A stretch of 48,647 bases of DNA from Mycobacterium persicum (GTDB taxonomy: Bacteria > Actinomycetota > Actinomycetes > Mycobacteriales > Mycobacteriaceae). Below, one piece after another: positions 30,788 through 40,292 of this stretch (positions are counted from its first letter, which is position 1; every line of letters begins with the position of its first letter). Where the stretch lies: contig NZ_MVIF01000033.1 of the NCBI RefSeq assembly GCF_002086675.1, positions 1 to 48,647 on the forward strand. Reading direction: 5' to 3'. The notes under the pieces are model-generated. The model ran no database searches and had not been told where the DNA came from. It worked only from the letters and a program-made list of their open reading frames with translations. The position numbers and the translations under genes are program-made.

Positions 30788-31618
30788 TTATGTAGTCGAG
30801 TCGTCGCGTATATCGACGAAGACCGGCGCGTGGTCACTGGGCGCCTTACCCTTGCGCTCCTCGCGGACGATCTGCGCGTCGACGACGCGGCGCGCCAGTG
30901 CGGGGGAGCCGAGGATGAAGTCGATCCGCATTCCCTGCCGCTTCGGAAAGCGCAGCTGGGTGTAGTCCCAGTAGGTGTAGACCCCCGGTCCGGGGGCGAA
31001 AGGCCTTACCAGGTCAGCGAATTGGGCCTCGACTATGGCATTGAACGCCTTGCGCTCCGGTGCCGAGACATGCGTGGCCCCGGCATAGAACTCGGTGCTC
31101 CACACGTCGTCGTCGGTCGGGGCGATGTTCCAGTCACCGGCCAGCGCGATGGCGGCGGCGGGATCGTCGCGTAACCAGCCTTCAGCCGTATTCTTTAGCG
31201 CCGCAAGCCAATCCAACTTGTAGGTGTAATGCGGATCACCCAGGGCGCGACCGTTGGGCACGTACAGGCTCCACACCCGGACACCGCCGCAGGTGGCGCC
31301 CAGGGCGCGGGCTTCCGCCGTGGCCGCCACCTCCGGCTTACGGCTCCAGGTGGGTTGGCCGTCGAAGCCGATCCGGACATCGTCGATACCGACCCGCGAT
31401 GCGATTGCCACGCCGTTCCATTGATCGAAACCGACATGTGCGACCTCGTAGCCGAGTTCGAACAGTGGCAGCGCGGGGAACTGTCCGTCGGCGCACTTGG
31501 TCTCCTGCATGGCCAATACGTCGACCTCGGCGCGGGCAAGCCAGTCCAGGACGCGGTCCAGGCGGGTGCGAATCGAATTCACGTTCCAAGTGGCCAGCCG
31601 GATGGTGCCCTCGGGCAT
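30788..31618 (-). CDS. xthA: Exodeoxyribonuclease III XthA
   Basis: AP endonuclease/3'-5' exonuclease of base-excision repair, 276 residues. Motifs: ATWNVNSIRTRLDRV, LAMQETKC (metal Glu), VPNG, LAGDWNIAPTDDDVW (metal Asp/Asn), MRIDFILGSP and SDHAPVFVD (catalytic Asp-His). Start ATG 31618 lies two bases after the stop of the GNAT gene, so def, the GNAT gene and xthA form one operon. Confidence 0.95.
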   Translation of the reverse strand: MPEGTIRLATWNVNSIRTRLDRVLDWLARAEVDVLAMQETKCADGQFPALPLFELGYEVAHVGFDQWNGVAIASRVGIDDVRIGFDGQPTWSRKPEVAATAEARALGATCGGVRVWSLYVPNGRALGDPHYTYKLDWLAALKNTAEGWLRDDPAAAIALAGDWNIAPTDDDVWSTEFYAGATHVSAPERKAFNAIVEAQFADLVRPFAPGPGVYTYWDYTQLRFPKRQGMRIDFILGSPALARRVVDAQIVREERKGKAPSDHAPVFVDIRDDSTT

Positions 31619-31620
31619 GG

Positions 31621-32505
31621 CTAGAGGCTATCGGGTGGCCGCAGGTAGCGGCGGCGATGGTGCAGCCCGAAACCCAGGGGTTGGGCCGGGCCGGCGCCCG
31701 GCACGCTCAGGTAGGCGCGGGTCGCGCCGCGCCGAGCGCCCCAAGCCAGCAGCGCTTCATACAGTGGCGCGGCGCGGGACTGGTCGCCGGTTGCCCACAG
31801 CCCCACCCACCGAGTGCCGTCCGGCGCGTCGGTGACGGCCGCGCGCGCGGCCACCCCGGGGTAGCTGCCGAAAGCAAGTTCACCGTCGTCGACGGCGGTT
31901 AAGACGTCAACGGGTATCCGGCGGTCGTCGAGCCGCAGCCAGGTGTCGTCGGGACGGGCGGACACGATGATCAAGCGGTCGGTCGGGCGGGTGCTCGCGT
32001 CGCCGACATCGCGCATCAGGTCGCGCACCAGGAGGCGTTCGGTGTGTTCGGGCACCCATCCGGTCGGCTGGCGCAGCAGCCGGTCCGGGATGGCCAGCCG
32101 AGGCGTGCGCCCGCGGGCCCGGTACCAGTCGGCGATCGCGGGGACGGTACCCGCTCGGGCCGAGATGTCCAGCGGCACTGCCGAATCGGCGGGAGTGGCT
32201 TCGTGGCTGGCCCGCAGCAGCCAGCCGTCCAGCCAGCAGCGTTGCGCACCGGGCCAGGCCTTGGCGGCCGCGTGCTCGACGGCCCGGATCTCCGCGGTGC
32301 GCACCGGAGCATCGGTGAGAACCCGCACCGCCACGACATCGGTGGGGGCGATGTCGACCGTCGCGCCGGTCTTGGTCCGCACCCGCACCGTCGGGGCGAC
32401 GGTCAGCAGCTGGCCCACCGCGTCGGTCAGCGGCGGGACAGACCCGGGCGGCCGGCGGTAGCGAACCGTCACCCGCGTCCCGGCGTCCGGCCACGAGATC
32501 GCCAT
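31621..32505 (-). CDS. GNAT-family acetyltransferase, Rv0428c type
   Basis: 294 residues. An N-terminal SH3-like region (TRVTVRYRRPPGSVPPLTDAVGQ, VAVRVLTD) precedes a GNAT fold (about 90-290; ELAFGSYPGVAARAAVTDAPDGTRWVGLW and LYEALLAWGARRGATRAYLSV). ATG 32505 overlaps the def stop by one base (TGATG). Substrate unknown; the link with peptide deformylase suggests, without proving, N-terminal or protein acetylation. Confidence 0.88.
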   Translation of the reverse strand: MAISWPDAGTRVTVRYRRPPGSVPPLTDAVGQLLTVAPTVRVRTKTGATVDIAPTDVVAVRVLTDAPVRTAEIRAVEHAAAKAWPGAQRCWLDGWLLRASHEATPADSAVPLDISARAGTVPAIADWYRARGRTPRLAIPDRLLRQPTGWVPEHTERLLVRDLMRDVGDASTRPTDRLIIVSARPDDTWLRLDDRRIPVDVLTAVDDGELAFGSYPGVAARAAVTDAPDGTRWVGLWATGDQSRAAPLYEALLAWGARRGATRAYLSVPGAGPAQPLGFGLHHRRRYLRPPDSL

Positions 32506-33098
32506 CAGTGACCGAACGGGTCGGGCCCCTCGCCCGGCAGCCACGACAGCCCGGGTACGCCCCAGCCGTGTGACTTGACCGCCCGTTTGGCGCTGCGGGC
32601 ATACCGGCCGATGAGACAGTCCAGGTACAGGAAGCCATCCAGGTGCCCGGTTTCGTGCTGCAGCATCCGCGCGAACAGGCCGGTGCCCTCGATGTCGACC
32701 GGCGTGCCGTCGGCGCCGAGGCCGGTGACCCGCGCCCACTTGGCCCGCCCGGTGGGAAACGATTCGCCGGGAACCGACAGGCAACCCTCCTCGTCGTTAT
32801 CCGGGTCGGGCATGGTTTCGGGGATTTCGGACGTCTCGAGCACCGGGTTGATGACCACCCCTCGGCGGCGCGCGGTTTTGCCGCGGTCCTCGGCGCAGTC
32901 GTAGACGAACACCCGCAGTCCGTAGCCGATCTGGTTGGCGGCCAGGCCGACGCCGTACGCGGCGTCCATGGTGTCGTACATGTCGGTGATCAGCTGCGGC
33001 AGATCGGCCGGCAGCGATCCGTCGGCGCCGACCGGTATCGGCTTCGTCGGAGTGTGCAAGACGGGATCGCCCACGATGCGAATAGGAACGACTGCCAT
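32505..33098 (-). CDS. def: Peptide deformylase Def
   Basis: Removes the formyl group from new proteins; metal enzyme of 197 residues. All three family motifs are seen: [14 protein letters not shown] and QHETGHLDG. The C-terminus is longer than in E. coli Def ([19 protein letters not shown]), as in other mycobacteria. ATG 33098 lies eight bases after a TAAGCT hexamer. Confidence 0.96.
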   Translation of the reverse strand: MAVVPIRIVGDPVLHTPTKPIPVGADGSLPADLPQLITDMYDTMDAAYGVGLAANQIGYGLRVFVYDCAEDRGKTARRRGVVINPVLETSEIPETMPDPDNDEEGCLSVPGESFPTGRAKWARVTGLGADGTPVDIEGTGLFARMLQHETGHLDGFLYLDCLIGRYARSAKRAVKSHGWGVPGLSWLPGEGPDPFGH

Positions 33099-33106
33099 GG
33101 TCGGCT

Positions 33107-33112
33107 AGCTTA
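33107..33112 (-). promoter_or_regulatory. -10 hexamer TAAGCT for the def operon
   Basis: TANNNT hexamer on the minus strand with eight bases to ATG 33098, giving a leaderless or nearly leaderless mRNA. Confidence 0.45.
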
Positions 33113-33377
33113 GGCGGGCCGGCGCGGGGTACCGGTGCCGCCGGTGGCTGGTGTGGCGATGTGACGCAGCGGTCGACGACGTCCCGGAGCCGGTGACCGG
33201 GTCGATGCGGCCAGCGCGGCGGGAAGCAGGACAATGCACCCAATCGGCCGACTCGCGGGTCAGGGTAACCGGGCAACAGTTCCGGGCGTGGTTCAATATT
33301 CGCCGGAACATGCGCCTTTGTAGGTCAAGTCATTCGAGCTAAGTGAGCATTCGCCGGAAGGGCCCAGGGGAAGCAAT

Positions 33378-33686
33378 ATGGACGGCGCTATGGCGCGGGC
33401 AAATCGAGCGGGGGACGACTCTGACATTGCCGAAGGTCTGACCCGTCGCGAGCACGACATCCTGGCTTTCGAACGTCAATGGTGGAAGTTCGCCGGCGCC
33501 AAGGAAGAAGCGATCAAAGAGCTGTTCTCCATGTCGGCGACACGCTATTACCAAGTGCTCAACGCGCTGGTTGACCGACCCGAGGCGCTGGCCGCGGACC
33601 CCATGCTGGTGAAACGGCTGCGGCGGCTGCGAGCTAGCCGTCAGAAGGCGCGGGCGGCGCGTCGCCTCGGCTTCGAGGTGACCTGA
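33378..33686 (+). CDS. DUF3263 helix-turn-helix-like protein, Rv0430 type
   Basis: 102 residues. Helical, with LTRREHDILAFERQWWKFAGAKEEAIKELFSMSATRYYQVLNALVDRPEA, the DUF3263 signature that resembles a DNA-binding helix-turn-helix. Basic C-terminus. AGGGGA ends seven bases before ATG 33378. Upstream of virR and probably linked with cell-wall regulation, which is inference. Confidence 0.9.
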   Translation: MDGAMARANRAGDDSDIAEGLTRREHDILAFERQWWKFAGAKEEAIKELFSMSATRYYQVLNALVDRPEALAADPMLVKRLRRLRASRQKARAARRLGFEVT

Positions 33687-33737
33687 CACCCGTCCACCTT
33701 TTTGACGCGCCGTTACAGGTTTCGGGCCACTCCTGGC

Positions 33738-33743
33738 TACAGT
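33738..33743 (+). promoter_or_regulatory. -10 hexamer TACAGT for leaderless virR
   Basis: TANNNT followed by seven bases and ATG 33751. It supports 33751 over GTG 33742 as the start. Confidence 0.6.
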
Positions 33744-33750
33744 GGGCTCG

Positions 33751-34224
33751 ATGAACGAGCGCGTACCCGACTCTACGGGGCTTCCCCTGCGGGCCATGGT
33801 GATGGTGCTGCTGTTCTTGGGCATCATCTTCCTGCTGCTTGGCTGGCAGGCTCTGGGTTCGTCCGGGAAATCCGATGACGACTCGTCGACGGTGGCCGGC
33901 ATGACGACCACCAGCACCGCGCCCACCTCGACCAGCGCCAAGCCCGCGGCGAACCAGGCCGAGGTGCGGGTATACAACATCTCCGGCAAAGAGGGAGTCG
34001 CCGGGCGTACCGCGGACCAACTCAAGGCGGCCGGTTTCAAAGTGACCGAGGTCACCAACCTCGCCGTGTCGGAAGTCTCCGTCACCACCGTTTACTACGG
34101 CGACGCCGAGGGCGAGCGGGCCACCGCGGACGCGGTGGGACAGAAACTGGGAGCGCCCGTCGAGCGGCGCATCGCCGAAGTTGCCGACCAACCGCCCGGC
34201 GTCATCGTCCTCGTCACGGGTTGA
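33751..34224 (+). CDS. virR: VirR, LytR C-terminal domain envelope protein
   Basis: 157 residues, Rv0431 type. Short cytoplasmic N-terminus, one membrane helix (about 16-36), a Ser/Thr/Pro/Ala linker (38-68) and a LytR_C domain (about 70-155: EVRVYNISGKEGVAGRTADQLKAAGF, TTVYYGDAEGERATADAVGQKLG). In M. tuberculosis this protein limits membrane-vesicle release and affects cell-wall integrity. Leaderless-type promoter. Confidence 0.92.
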   Translation: MNERVPDSTGLPLRAMVMVLLFLGIIFLLLGWQALGSSGKSDDDSSTVAGMTTTSTAPTSTSAKPAANQAEVRVYNISGKEGVAGRTADQLKAAGFKVTEVTNLAVSEVSVTTVYYGDAEGERATADAVGQKLGAPVERRIAEVADQPPGVIVLVTG

Positions 34225-34280
34225 GCCCGACTTCCCAGCGGGTCGTTTCGACCCGCTCGGTAGTAAGGGGGGCGCCAGGC

Positions 34281-34286
34281 TAGGCT
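34281..34286 (+). promoter_or_regulatory. -10 hexamer TAGGCT for leaderless sodC
   Basis: TANNNT followed by seven bases and ATG 34294; supports this start over the in-frame ATG 34300. Confidence 0.6.
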
Positions 34287-34293
34287 CTCCGCT

Positions 34294-35010
34294 ATGTCTA
34301 TGCCCGCCGGTCACCGCCACGTCGTAGCCACCACCCTGTCCACCCTGTCCGCGGCCGTTTGCGTCGCGCTGGTAAGCGCGTGCTCATCACCGCAACACGC
34401 CTCGACGACACCGGGTACCACGCCGTCGATCTGGACCGGATCACCCGCGCCGTCGGAGGGCCGGGGCCATCAGGAGGGGGTGCCCGGCGCACAGGGCTTG
34501 ACCACTCAGCTGCGGGCGCCCGACGGCACCGAGGTGGCGACCGCCAAGTTCGAGTTCGCCAACGGGTTCGCGACCATCACGATCGCGACAACCGGCACCG
34601 GCCGCCTCGCGCCCGGCTTCCACGGCGTGCACATCCACCAGGCGGGCAAGTGCGAGCCCAATTCGGTCGCTCCGTCCGGCGGCGCTCCCGGCGACTTCCT
34701 ATCCGCCGGCGGGCACTTTCAGGTGCCCGGGCGTGCCAAGGCCGGTCAATCCAATGGTGACTTGACGTCGCTGCAGGTGCGCGGTGACGGCAGCGGCATG
34801 CTGGTGACCACCACCGATGCCTTCACGATGGACGACCTGGTGAGCGGCGAGAAAACCGCGATCATCATCCACGCCGGTGCCGACAACTTCGCCAACATCC
34901 CGGCGGACCGTTACACCCAGGCCAACGGAACCCCGGGGCCCGATCAGACCACGATGACCACCGGTGACGCCGGCAAGCGGGTGGCGTGTGGTGTCATCGG
35001 TGCCGGCTAG
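34294..35010 (+). CDS. sodC: Cu,Zn superoxide dismutase SodC (lipoprotein)
   Basis: Detoxifies superoxide outside the membrane. 238 residues. Signal peptide ends in VSAC (lipid Cys30). The SOD domain has copper-site histidines in FHGVHIHQ (H113, H115), SAGGHF (His141), and the later [14 protein letters not shown] segment; Cys120 and Cys232 can form the usual disulfide. The linker is Ser/Thr/Pro-rich. Its 3' end overlaps the start of the ligase gene by 11 bases. Confidence 0.95.
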   Translation: MSMPAGHRHVVATTLSTLSAAVCVALVSACSSPQHASTTPGTTPSIWTGSPAPSEGRGHQEGVPGAQGLTTQLRAPDGTEVATAKFEFANGFATITIATTGTGRLAPGFHGVHIHQAGKCEPNSVAPSGGAPGDFLSAGGHFQVPGRAKAGQSNGDLTSLQVRGDGSGMLVTTTDAFTMDDLVSGEKTAIIIHAGADNFANIPADRYTQANGTPGPDQTTMTTGDAGKRVACGVIGAG

Positions 35011-36154
35011 CTCGCCGGTCAACAGGGCGCCCGGTAAAGGTGATGCCCGCATCGATTTCGCCCCGTCACCGCGGCCGACTGTCGGTGTCGAATGGGAGTT
35101 CGCGCTGGTCGACGCGCATACCCGAGATCTGAGCAACGAAGCCACCGCGGTCATCGCCGAGATCGGTGAAAACCCGCGCGTCCACAAGGAACTGCTGCGC
35201 AACACCGTCGAGGTGGTCAGCGGTATCTGTGACTGTGCCGCCGAGGCGATGCAGGATCTGCGTGACACCCTGGGCTCAGCGCGCCGGATCGTCCGGGACC
35301 GCGGTATGGAGCTGTTCTGCGCCGGCACTCACCCGTTCGCGCGGTGGTCGACCCAGAAGCTCACCGACGCGCCACGCTACGCCGAGCTGATCAAGCGCAC
35401 CCAATGGTGGGGCCGCCAGATGCTGATCTGGGGCGTGCACGTCCACGTCGGGATCTCGTCGGCCAACAAGGTGATGCCGATCATCTCGTCGCTGCTCAAC
35501 TACTACCCCCATCTGCTGGCGCTGTCGGCGTCCTCACCCTGGTGGGGCGGCGAAGACACCGGCTATGCCAGTAACCGGGCGATGATGTTTCAGCAGCTGC
35601 CCACCGCCGGGTTGCCGTTCCAGTTCCAGACCTGGGCCGAGTTCGAAGGCTTCGTCTACGACCAGAAGAAGACCGGCATCATCGACCACATGGACGAAAT
35701 CCGTTGGGACATAAGACCTTCACCACATCTCGGTACCATCGAGGTGCGGGTGTGCGACGGGATCTCCAACTTGCGTGAGCTCGGCGCGCTGGTCGCCTTC
35801 ACCCATTGCCTGGTGGTCGACCTGGACCGCCGACTCGACGCCGGTGAGACGCTGCCCACCATGCCCCCCTGGCATGTCCAGGAAAACAAGTGGCGCGCCG
35901 CCCGTTACGGCCTGGACGCTGTGATCATCTTGGACGCCGACAGTAACGAGCGGCTGGTCACCGAGGACCTCGACGATCTGCTGACCCGGCTGGAGCCGGT
36001 CGCCAAGTCGCTGAATTGTGCCGACGAGCTTGCCGCGGTGGCCGATATCCCCCGGGTGGGTGCTTCCTATCAGCGGCAGCGGCGGGTGGCCGAGGACCAT
36101 GACGGCGACCTGCGCGCCGTCGTCGATGCGCTGGTTGCCGAACTAGACATTTGA
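35000..36154 (+). CDS. Carboxylate-amine ligase, YbdK/glutamate-cysteine ligase 2 type
   Basis: 384 residues, Rv0433 type. Motifs [75 protein letters not shown] and [14 protein letters not shown] fit the GCS2 family, which joins glutamate to an amine using ATP. The true substrate is not known, since mycobacteria make mycothiol and ergothioneine rather than glutathione. GTG 35000 gives an N-terminus like the known orthologue; in-frame GTG codons at 34964, 34988 and 34991 are alternatives. Confidence 0.9.
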   Translation: MPASSPVNRAPGKGDARIDFAPSPRPTVGVEWEFALVDAHTRDLSNEATAVIAEIGENPRVHKELLRNTVEVVSGICDCAAEAMQDLRDTLGSARRIVRDRGMELFCAGTHPFARWSTQKLTDAPRYAELIKRTQWWGRQMLIWGVHVHVGISSANKVMPIISSLLNYYPHLLALSASSPWWGGEDTGYASNRAMMFQQLPTAGLPFQFQTWAEFEGFVYDQKKTGIIDHMDEIRWDIRPSPHLGTIEVRVCDGISNLRELGALVAFTHCLVVDLDRRLDAGETLPTMPPWHVQENKWRAARYGLDAVIILDADSNERLVTEDLDDLLTRLEPVAKSLNCADELAAVADIPRVGASYQRQRRVAEDHDGDLRAVVDALVAELDI

Positions 36155-36163
36155 GGCTGTCGG

Positions 36164-36814
36164 ATGACGGCGACAAAACCGTTCGAGTTGGCGATGTTCC
36201 CGCTCGAGTCGGCGCTACTGCCCGACGAAGAGCTGCCGTTACGCATCTTCGAACCGCGTTACAGCGCGCTGGTGCGGCACTGCATCGACACCGGTGATCC
36301 GTTTGGCGTGGTGCTCATCGTGCGGGGGCGGGAAGTGGGGGGCGGCGATTCCCGGTATGACGTCGGAACGCTGGCCAGCATCAGCGAATGCATCGATCAG
36401 GGTGCGGGTCGCTATCAACTGCGTTGCCGGACAGGAGAGCGGATCCGGGTGTGTGACTGGCTACCCGACGATCCCTATCCGCGGGCGAGGGTAGTGCTTT
36501 GGCCGGACGAACCGGGAGATCGCGTGACGGAAAGCCAATTCCGCAACGCTGAAAATCGGGTCATGGATTTGTTCCAGCGCATCGCGGCCGTCCGCGGCGT
36601 CCGCCTGCCGGATCGCGATGTGGTGCTGGGCTATACGTACGACGACACTGGTGAGGTTGGAAAACTCTTGTATACGTTGGCGTCTCGAGTACCGATGGGA
36701 CCGGCCGACCGTTACGCCGTGTTGTCGGCGCCAACGGCCGCCAACCGGCTGACCGCAATGCTGGAGGCGGTGGATTCCATTGCCGCGATGGTCGAATTTC
36801 AATTGTCCGAGTAG
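36164..36814 (+). CDS. Lon N-terminal (substrate-binding) domain protein
   Basis: 216 residues, Rv0434 type. Starts MFPLESALLPDEELPLRIFEPRY, then GVVLIVRGREVGGGD and VGTLASI, typical of the LON substrate-binding domain. The AAA+ and protease parts of Lon are absent. Function unknown; may bind or present substrates. Nine bases downstream of the ligase gene. Confidence 0.9.
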   Translation: MTATKPFELAMFPLESALLPDEELPLRIFEPRYSALVRHCIDTGDPFGVVLIVRGREVGGGDSRYDVGTLASISECIDQGAGRYQLRCRTGERIRVCDWLPDDPYPRARVVLWPDEPGDRVTESQFRNAENRVMDLFQRIAAVRGVRLPDRDVVLGYTYDDTGEVGKLLYTLASRVPMGPADRYAVLSAPTAANRLTAMLEAVDSIAAMVEFQLSE

Positions 36815-36986
36815 CGCGGTGCTGATTCAGTTACCGCGCGCAGCGCAGTCCTGGCCGAGCCGCCTTCGAGCGACAAGTTGAGGCGCGCAACGCCTTTGTC
36901 ACCTGCTGACGCGGTTGGGTCGGAGCCTGGCGCCGCCGAGTGTGCCATGAGGGTTTTCGAGTGTGTGTCTATGGCATCGATATTGC

Positions 36987-37024
36987 ATCCAGGGCGGTGA
37001 TCGGGCACTTCTTCCGCCCTGGAT
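36987..37024. repeat. Inverted repeat with 11-bp arms
   Basis: ATCCAGGGCGG (36987-36997) and CCGCCCTGGAT (37014-37024), perfect complements separated by 16 bases. May form a hairpin acting as a terminator for the convergent genes, although no T-run follows. The right arm is also part of the first tandem repeat unit. Confidence 0.75.
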
Positions 37025-37094
37025 ACACAGTCGACGCCCTGGATACACAGTCGACGCCCTGGGCGCACAGTCGACGCCGTCATCGCACGCTCGA
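37015..37094. repeat. 20-bp tandem repeat, four units
   Basis: Units at 37015, 37035, 37055 and 37075. The first two are identical (CGCCCTGGATACACAGTCGA), the third has three changes and the fourth about seven. All end in TCGA, and another TCGA follows one period later (37111). No spacers or cas genes, so not a CRISPR array. Confidence 0.85.
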
Positions 37095-37248
37095 TGCTGC
37101 GACATGACAATCGATTCGGTGAGCGTGGTGTGGCCGAGAACAGAGCCAAGGCTTGCGCAAGTCGACTTGTCGACAGGCATTCCCGGTCACTGGTCACCCT
37201 GAATTTCCGAGTGCGGTGGGCAGGACGAACATCCGGCCCCGGGCGGCG

Positions 37249-39435
37249 TCACAACGTCTTGGCGAACGCGCGCAAAGACTGCACCTGCAGCGGATCCAGC
37301 GACGGCCGGACGATTCCCCGGGCAGCGGCCAGGTCCGCGGCGGTGACGTCGGCGGCATCGATGGAACGCCGCATCGCGGTCAGGGCGGCCTCGCGGAGCA
37401 GGGCCACGCAGTCGGCGGCGCTGTACCCGTCGAGCCCGGCGGCCACCTCGTCCAGGTCGACGTCGGCGGCCAGCGGGACCGATCTGCCGGCGGTGCGCAG
37501 AATTTCGCGCCGCGCCGCCGCGTCGGGTGGTTCGACGAACACCAGGCGTTCCAGCCGCCCCGGGCGCAGCAGCGCGGGGTCGATCAGGTCGGGCCGGTTG
37601 GTGGCGCCGAGCACCACGACGTCGCGCAGCGGGTTGATGCCGTCGAGCTCGGTCAGCAGGGCCGCCACCACCCGGTCGCTCACTCCGGAGTCGAAGCTTT
37701 GGCCGCGCCGAGGTGCGAGCGCGTCGACTTCGTCGAGAAACACCAGGGACGGCGCGGAGTCGCGGGCGCGCCGAAACAATTCGCGCACTGCCTTTTCCGA
37801 CGAGCCCACCCACTTGTCCATCAGCTCGGAACCCTTGACCGCGTGCACGCTCAGCTGCCCGGTACTGGCCAGCGCACGCACCACAAAGGTCTTGCCACAC
37901 CCGGGCGGGCCGTAGAGCAACACCCCGCGGGGCGGCTCGACCCCCAACCGGGCGAAGGTATCCGGGTGCTGCAACGGCCACAACACCGACTCGGTCAGCG
38001 CCTGCTTGGCCTCGACCATGTCGCCGACGTCGTCGAGCGTGATGCTGCCGACGGCGACCTCTTCGCTGGCCGAGCGGGACAGCGGCCGGATGACGGTCAG
38101 CGCGCCGACCAGGTCTTCCTGGTTCAGCGTCGGCGACTGGCCGTCCGCGCTGGCCCGCGAGGCGGCCCGCAATGCCCCCTCGCGCAGCAGCGCCGCCAGG
38201 TCGGCAACTACGAAACCCGGTGTGCGGCTGGCAATTTCGTCGAGATCAAGGTCGCCGGTGGGGACGTGCTTGAGCAGCGCTTCCAGCAATGCCCTGCGGG
38301 TGCCGGCGTCGGGCAGCGGCAGACCGAGTTCCCGGTCCAGCAGCTCGGGTGCGCGCAGCCGCGCATCGATCTGGTCGGGCCGGGCGGTGGTGGCGATCAC
38401 CGCCACGCCGTCGGTGGCCACCGCGGTGCGCAACTCGGCCAGGATCAGCGAGGCCACCGGCTCGGCGGTCGCCGGCAACAACGCGTCGACGTCGATGATC
38501 AGCAGCACCCCGCCGCCGTCCCGCACCGCCGTGACTGCCTTCACGGCAGCGGCGACGGCTTTGAGCCGGTCTTCGGCAGCCAGCGCGCCGACCTCCGGTC
38601 CGTCCAGCTCCACCAGCCGGCGCCCGGCGCACACCGCGCGCACCAACGTCACCTTGCCGACGCCGGCCGGACCCGACACCAGCACCCCCAGGTTGGGGCC
38701 CGCCCCCAGAGTCTTGAGCAGGTGGGGCTCGTCGAGCGCCAGCTTGAGCCATTCGGTGAGCTTGGCGGCCTGCGGCTGGGTGCCCTTGAGCTCTTCGACC
38801 AGGATCTCCGGGGTGGCGACGCTGGCTTTCTCCGCGGCCGTCGACGCCCGGTAGGGCACCCCGGAGCCCCAGGTCACCAGGGAGTTCGGCTGCACGCTGA
38901 CCGGCCCTTCGGGATCGACGCCGGTCACCGTTAACAGCTCCGAAGTCCAGCTGATCCCGACCGAAGCCGCCAATGCCCGGGTGGCCGTCGACGTGGAGGT
39001 TCCAGGACCCAGGTCGCGGGGAAGCAGTGACACCGCGTCGCCGACCGTCAGCACCTTGCCGAGCAGGGCTTGGCGCAAGGTGAGCGGCGAGATCGACTGA
39101 GAGGCCAGCGTCGAGCCGCTCAGCGTCACCGTTCGCGCGCCGTAGACGGTGACCGCGTTGACGAGCACCGCGGTGCCCTCTCGGACTCCCGCGTTGGACA
39201 GCGTGACGTCGTCCAGCAGGATGGTGCCGACCGGAATCTGCGGGCCGGCCATGCCGGCCACCGCTGCGCTGGTTCGGGACCCGGTCAGCGATACCGCGTC
39301 CCACTCCCGAATGCCCAGGGCGGCAATCGCGCTCGGGTGCAGCCGCACCACACCCCGGCGCGAGTCGACGGCCGAGGTATTCAGCCGCGCAGTCAGCGTG
39401 AGCTGCGTTGCCGACGCATCACCGGGACGAGTCAC
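37249..39435 (-). CDS. Two-domain AAA+ ATPase, CDC48/VCP-like (Rv0435c type)
   Basis: 728 residues. An N-terminal double-psi-barrel-like region (about 10-180), first AAA module (about 205-400) and second AAA module (about 460-728). The second has a full Walker A (GPPGCGKT, about 509-516), Walker B (VFLDEVDAL, E569) and arginine-finger region (LLRPGRLER). The first has Walker A GPAGVGKV but Walker B LIIDVDAL, with Val at the catalytic Glu position. Likely unfolds or remodels proteins. GTG 39435 overlaps the pssA stop. Confidence 0.92.
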   Translation of the reverse strand: MTRPGDASATQLTLTARLNTSAVDSRRGVVRLHPSAIAALGIREWDAVSLTGSRTSAAVAGMAGPQIPVGTILLDDVTLSNAGVREGTAVLVNAVTVYGARTVTLSGSTLASQSISPLTLRQALLGKVLTVGDAVSLLPRDLGPGTSTSTATRALAASVGISWTSELLTVTGVDPEGPVSVQPNSLVTWGSGVPYRASTAAEKASVATPEILVEELKGTQPQAAKLTEWLKLALDEPHLLKTLGAGPNLGVLVSGPAGVGKVTLVRAVCAGRRLVELDGPEVGALAAEDRLKAVAAAVKAVTAVRDGGGVLLIIDVDALLPATAEPVASLILAELRTAVATDGVAVIATTARPDQIDARLRAPELLDRELGLPLPDAGTRRALLEALLKHVPTGDLDLDEIASRTPGFVVADLAALLREGALRAASRASADGQSPTLNQEDLVGALTVIRPLSRSASEEVAVGSITLDDVGDMVEAKQALTESVLWPLQHPDTFARLGVEPPRGVLLYGPPGCGKTFVVRALASTGQLSVHAVKGSELMDKWVGSSEKAVRELFRRARDSAPSLVFLDEVDALAPRRGQSFDSGVSDRVVAALLTELDGINPLRDVVVLGATNRPDLIDPALLRPGRLERLVFVEPPDAAARREILRTAGRSVPLAADVDLDEVAAGLDGYSAADCVALLREAALTAMRRSIDAADVTAADLAAARGIVRPSLDPLQVQSLRAFAKTL

Positions 39436-40292
39436 AACCGCCGGCCCGGCTTACGCAGCCCCAGCCGCGCCATCGACCGCCGGTGCGGTTGCGCTCGGCG
39501 GATCGCGCGCCGGGCGGCACGTCGTTGCTTGGGTTTTTCGCCCCACACCTCGGGATGTTCGGCCAGCCAGCGCTTGCTGCGTACCGCGAACGGGATGTGG
39601 CACACGTACGAGATGATGATGACCCAGATCAGGATGTAAGGAGCCAGGACGGAGGCGGCCGCCACGATGGCCAGCACCGCCAACAGCGGGGCCGCCAGGT
39701 TGGGCGGCACCGCGACGGTGTGGATCTTCTTCATGGGGATCGCACTGACCATGAGCAGCGACGTGCCGGTGATCCAGAAGGCCAGAAAATACACCGACGT
39801 CCACCAGCCCTCGCCGAACTGCAATTTGAGGCCGATAAGACCGATCATCGACACCGCGCCCGCCGGTGCGGGCATTCCGACGAAGAATTCCTTGGCGTAG
39901 GGGGGCAAGGTGCCGTCGTCTAGCTGCGCGTTGTACCTGGCCAACCGCAACACCACACATACCGCATACAGCAACACCACCATCCAGCCGACCGGCCACT
40001 TGGACAGCATCGTTACGTAGACCACCAGCGCAGGTGTCACGCCGAAGTTGACCGCATCGGCCAGGGAGTCGATTTCGGCGCCCATCCGCGACTGGGCGTC
40101 CAGGATGCGGGCCACCCGGCCGTCGAGGGCGTCGAGGATGGCGGCCACGGCGATCAGTGCCATCGCGGGTATCGGCTTGTGGTCGAGGGCGAACTTGATC
40201 GAGGTCAAACCCGCGCAGATGGACAGCACCGTCATCGCACTGGGCAACAGATGCAGGTTCACCCCTCGTCTGATCCGAGGCTTGGTGGTCAT
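39432..40292 (-). CDS. pssA: Phosphatidylserine synthase PssA
   Basis: CDP-diacylglycerol-serine transferase in the membrane, 286 residues. The CDP-alcohol phosphotransferase motif [18 protein letters not shown] followed by EIDSLAD is complete. Several membrane helices, then a basic C-terminal tail ([20 protein letters not shown]). Start ATG 40292 overlaps the psd stop (ATGA), joining synthesis of phosphatidylserine and its decarboxylation. Confidence 0.95.
   Translation of the reverse strand: MTTKPRIRRGVNLHLLPSAMTVLSICAGLTSIKFALDHKPIPAMALIAVAAILDALDGRVARILDAQSRMGAEIDSLADAVNFGVTPALVVYVTMLSKWPVGWMVVLLYAVCVVLRLARYNAQLDDGTLPPYAKEFFVGMPAPAGAVSMIGLIGLKLQFGEGWWTSVYFLAFWITGTSLLMVSAIPMKKIHTVAVPPNLAAPLLAVLAIVAAASVLAPYILIWVIIISYVCHIPFAVRSKRWLAEHPEVWGEKPKQRRAARRAIRRAQPHRRSMARLGLRKPGRRL

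Larger units (their letters stand above)
36815..37248. other. Non-coding region with repeats
   Basis: 434 bases between the convergent Rv0434- and Rv0435c-type genes. Holds an inverted repeat (36987-37024) and a 20-bp tandem repeat (37015-37094), described separately. Short open frames cross it on both strands but follow the repeats and have no coding look. Confidence 0.6.

Noticed and set aside
37015..37094. Possible CRISPR array
   Set aside because: Units are directly adjacent without spacers, degrade along the array, and no cas genes are present.
36899..37202. Short open frames (93 aa minus, 79 aa plus) in the repeat region
   Set aside because: Their translations simply follow the 20-bp repeat and have no conserved look.
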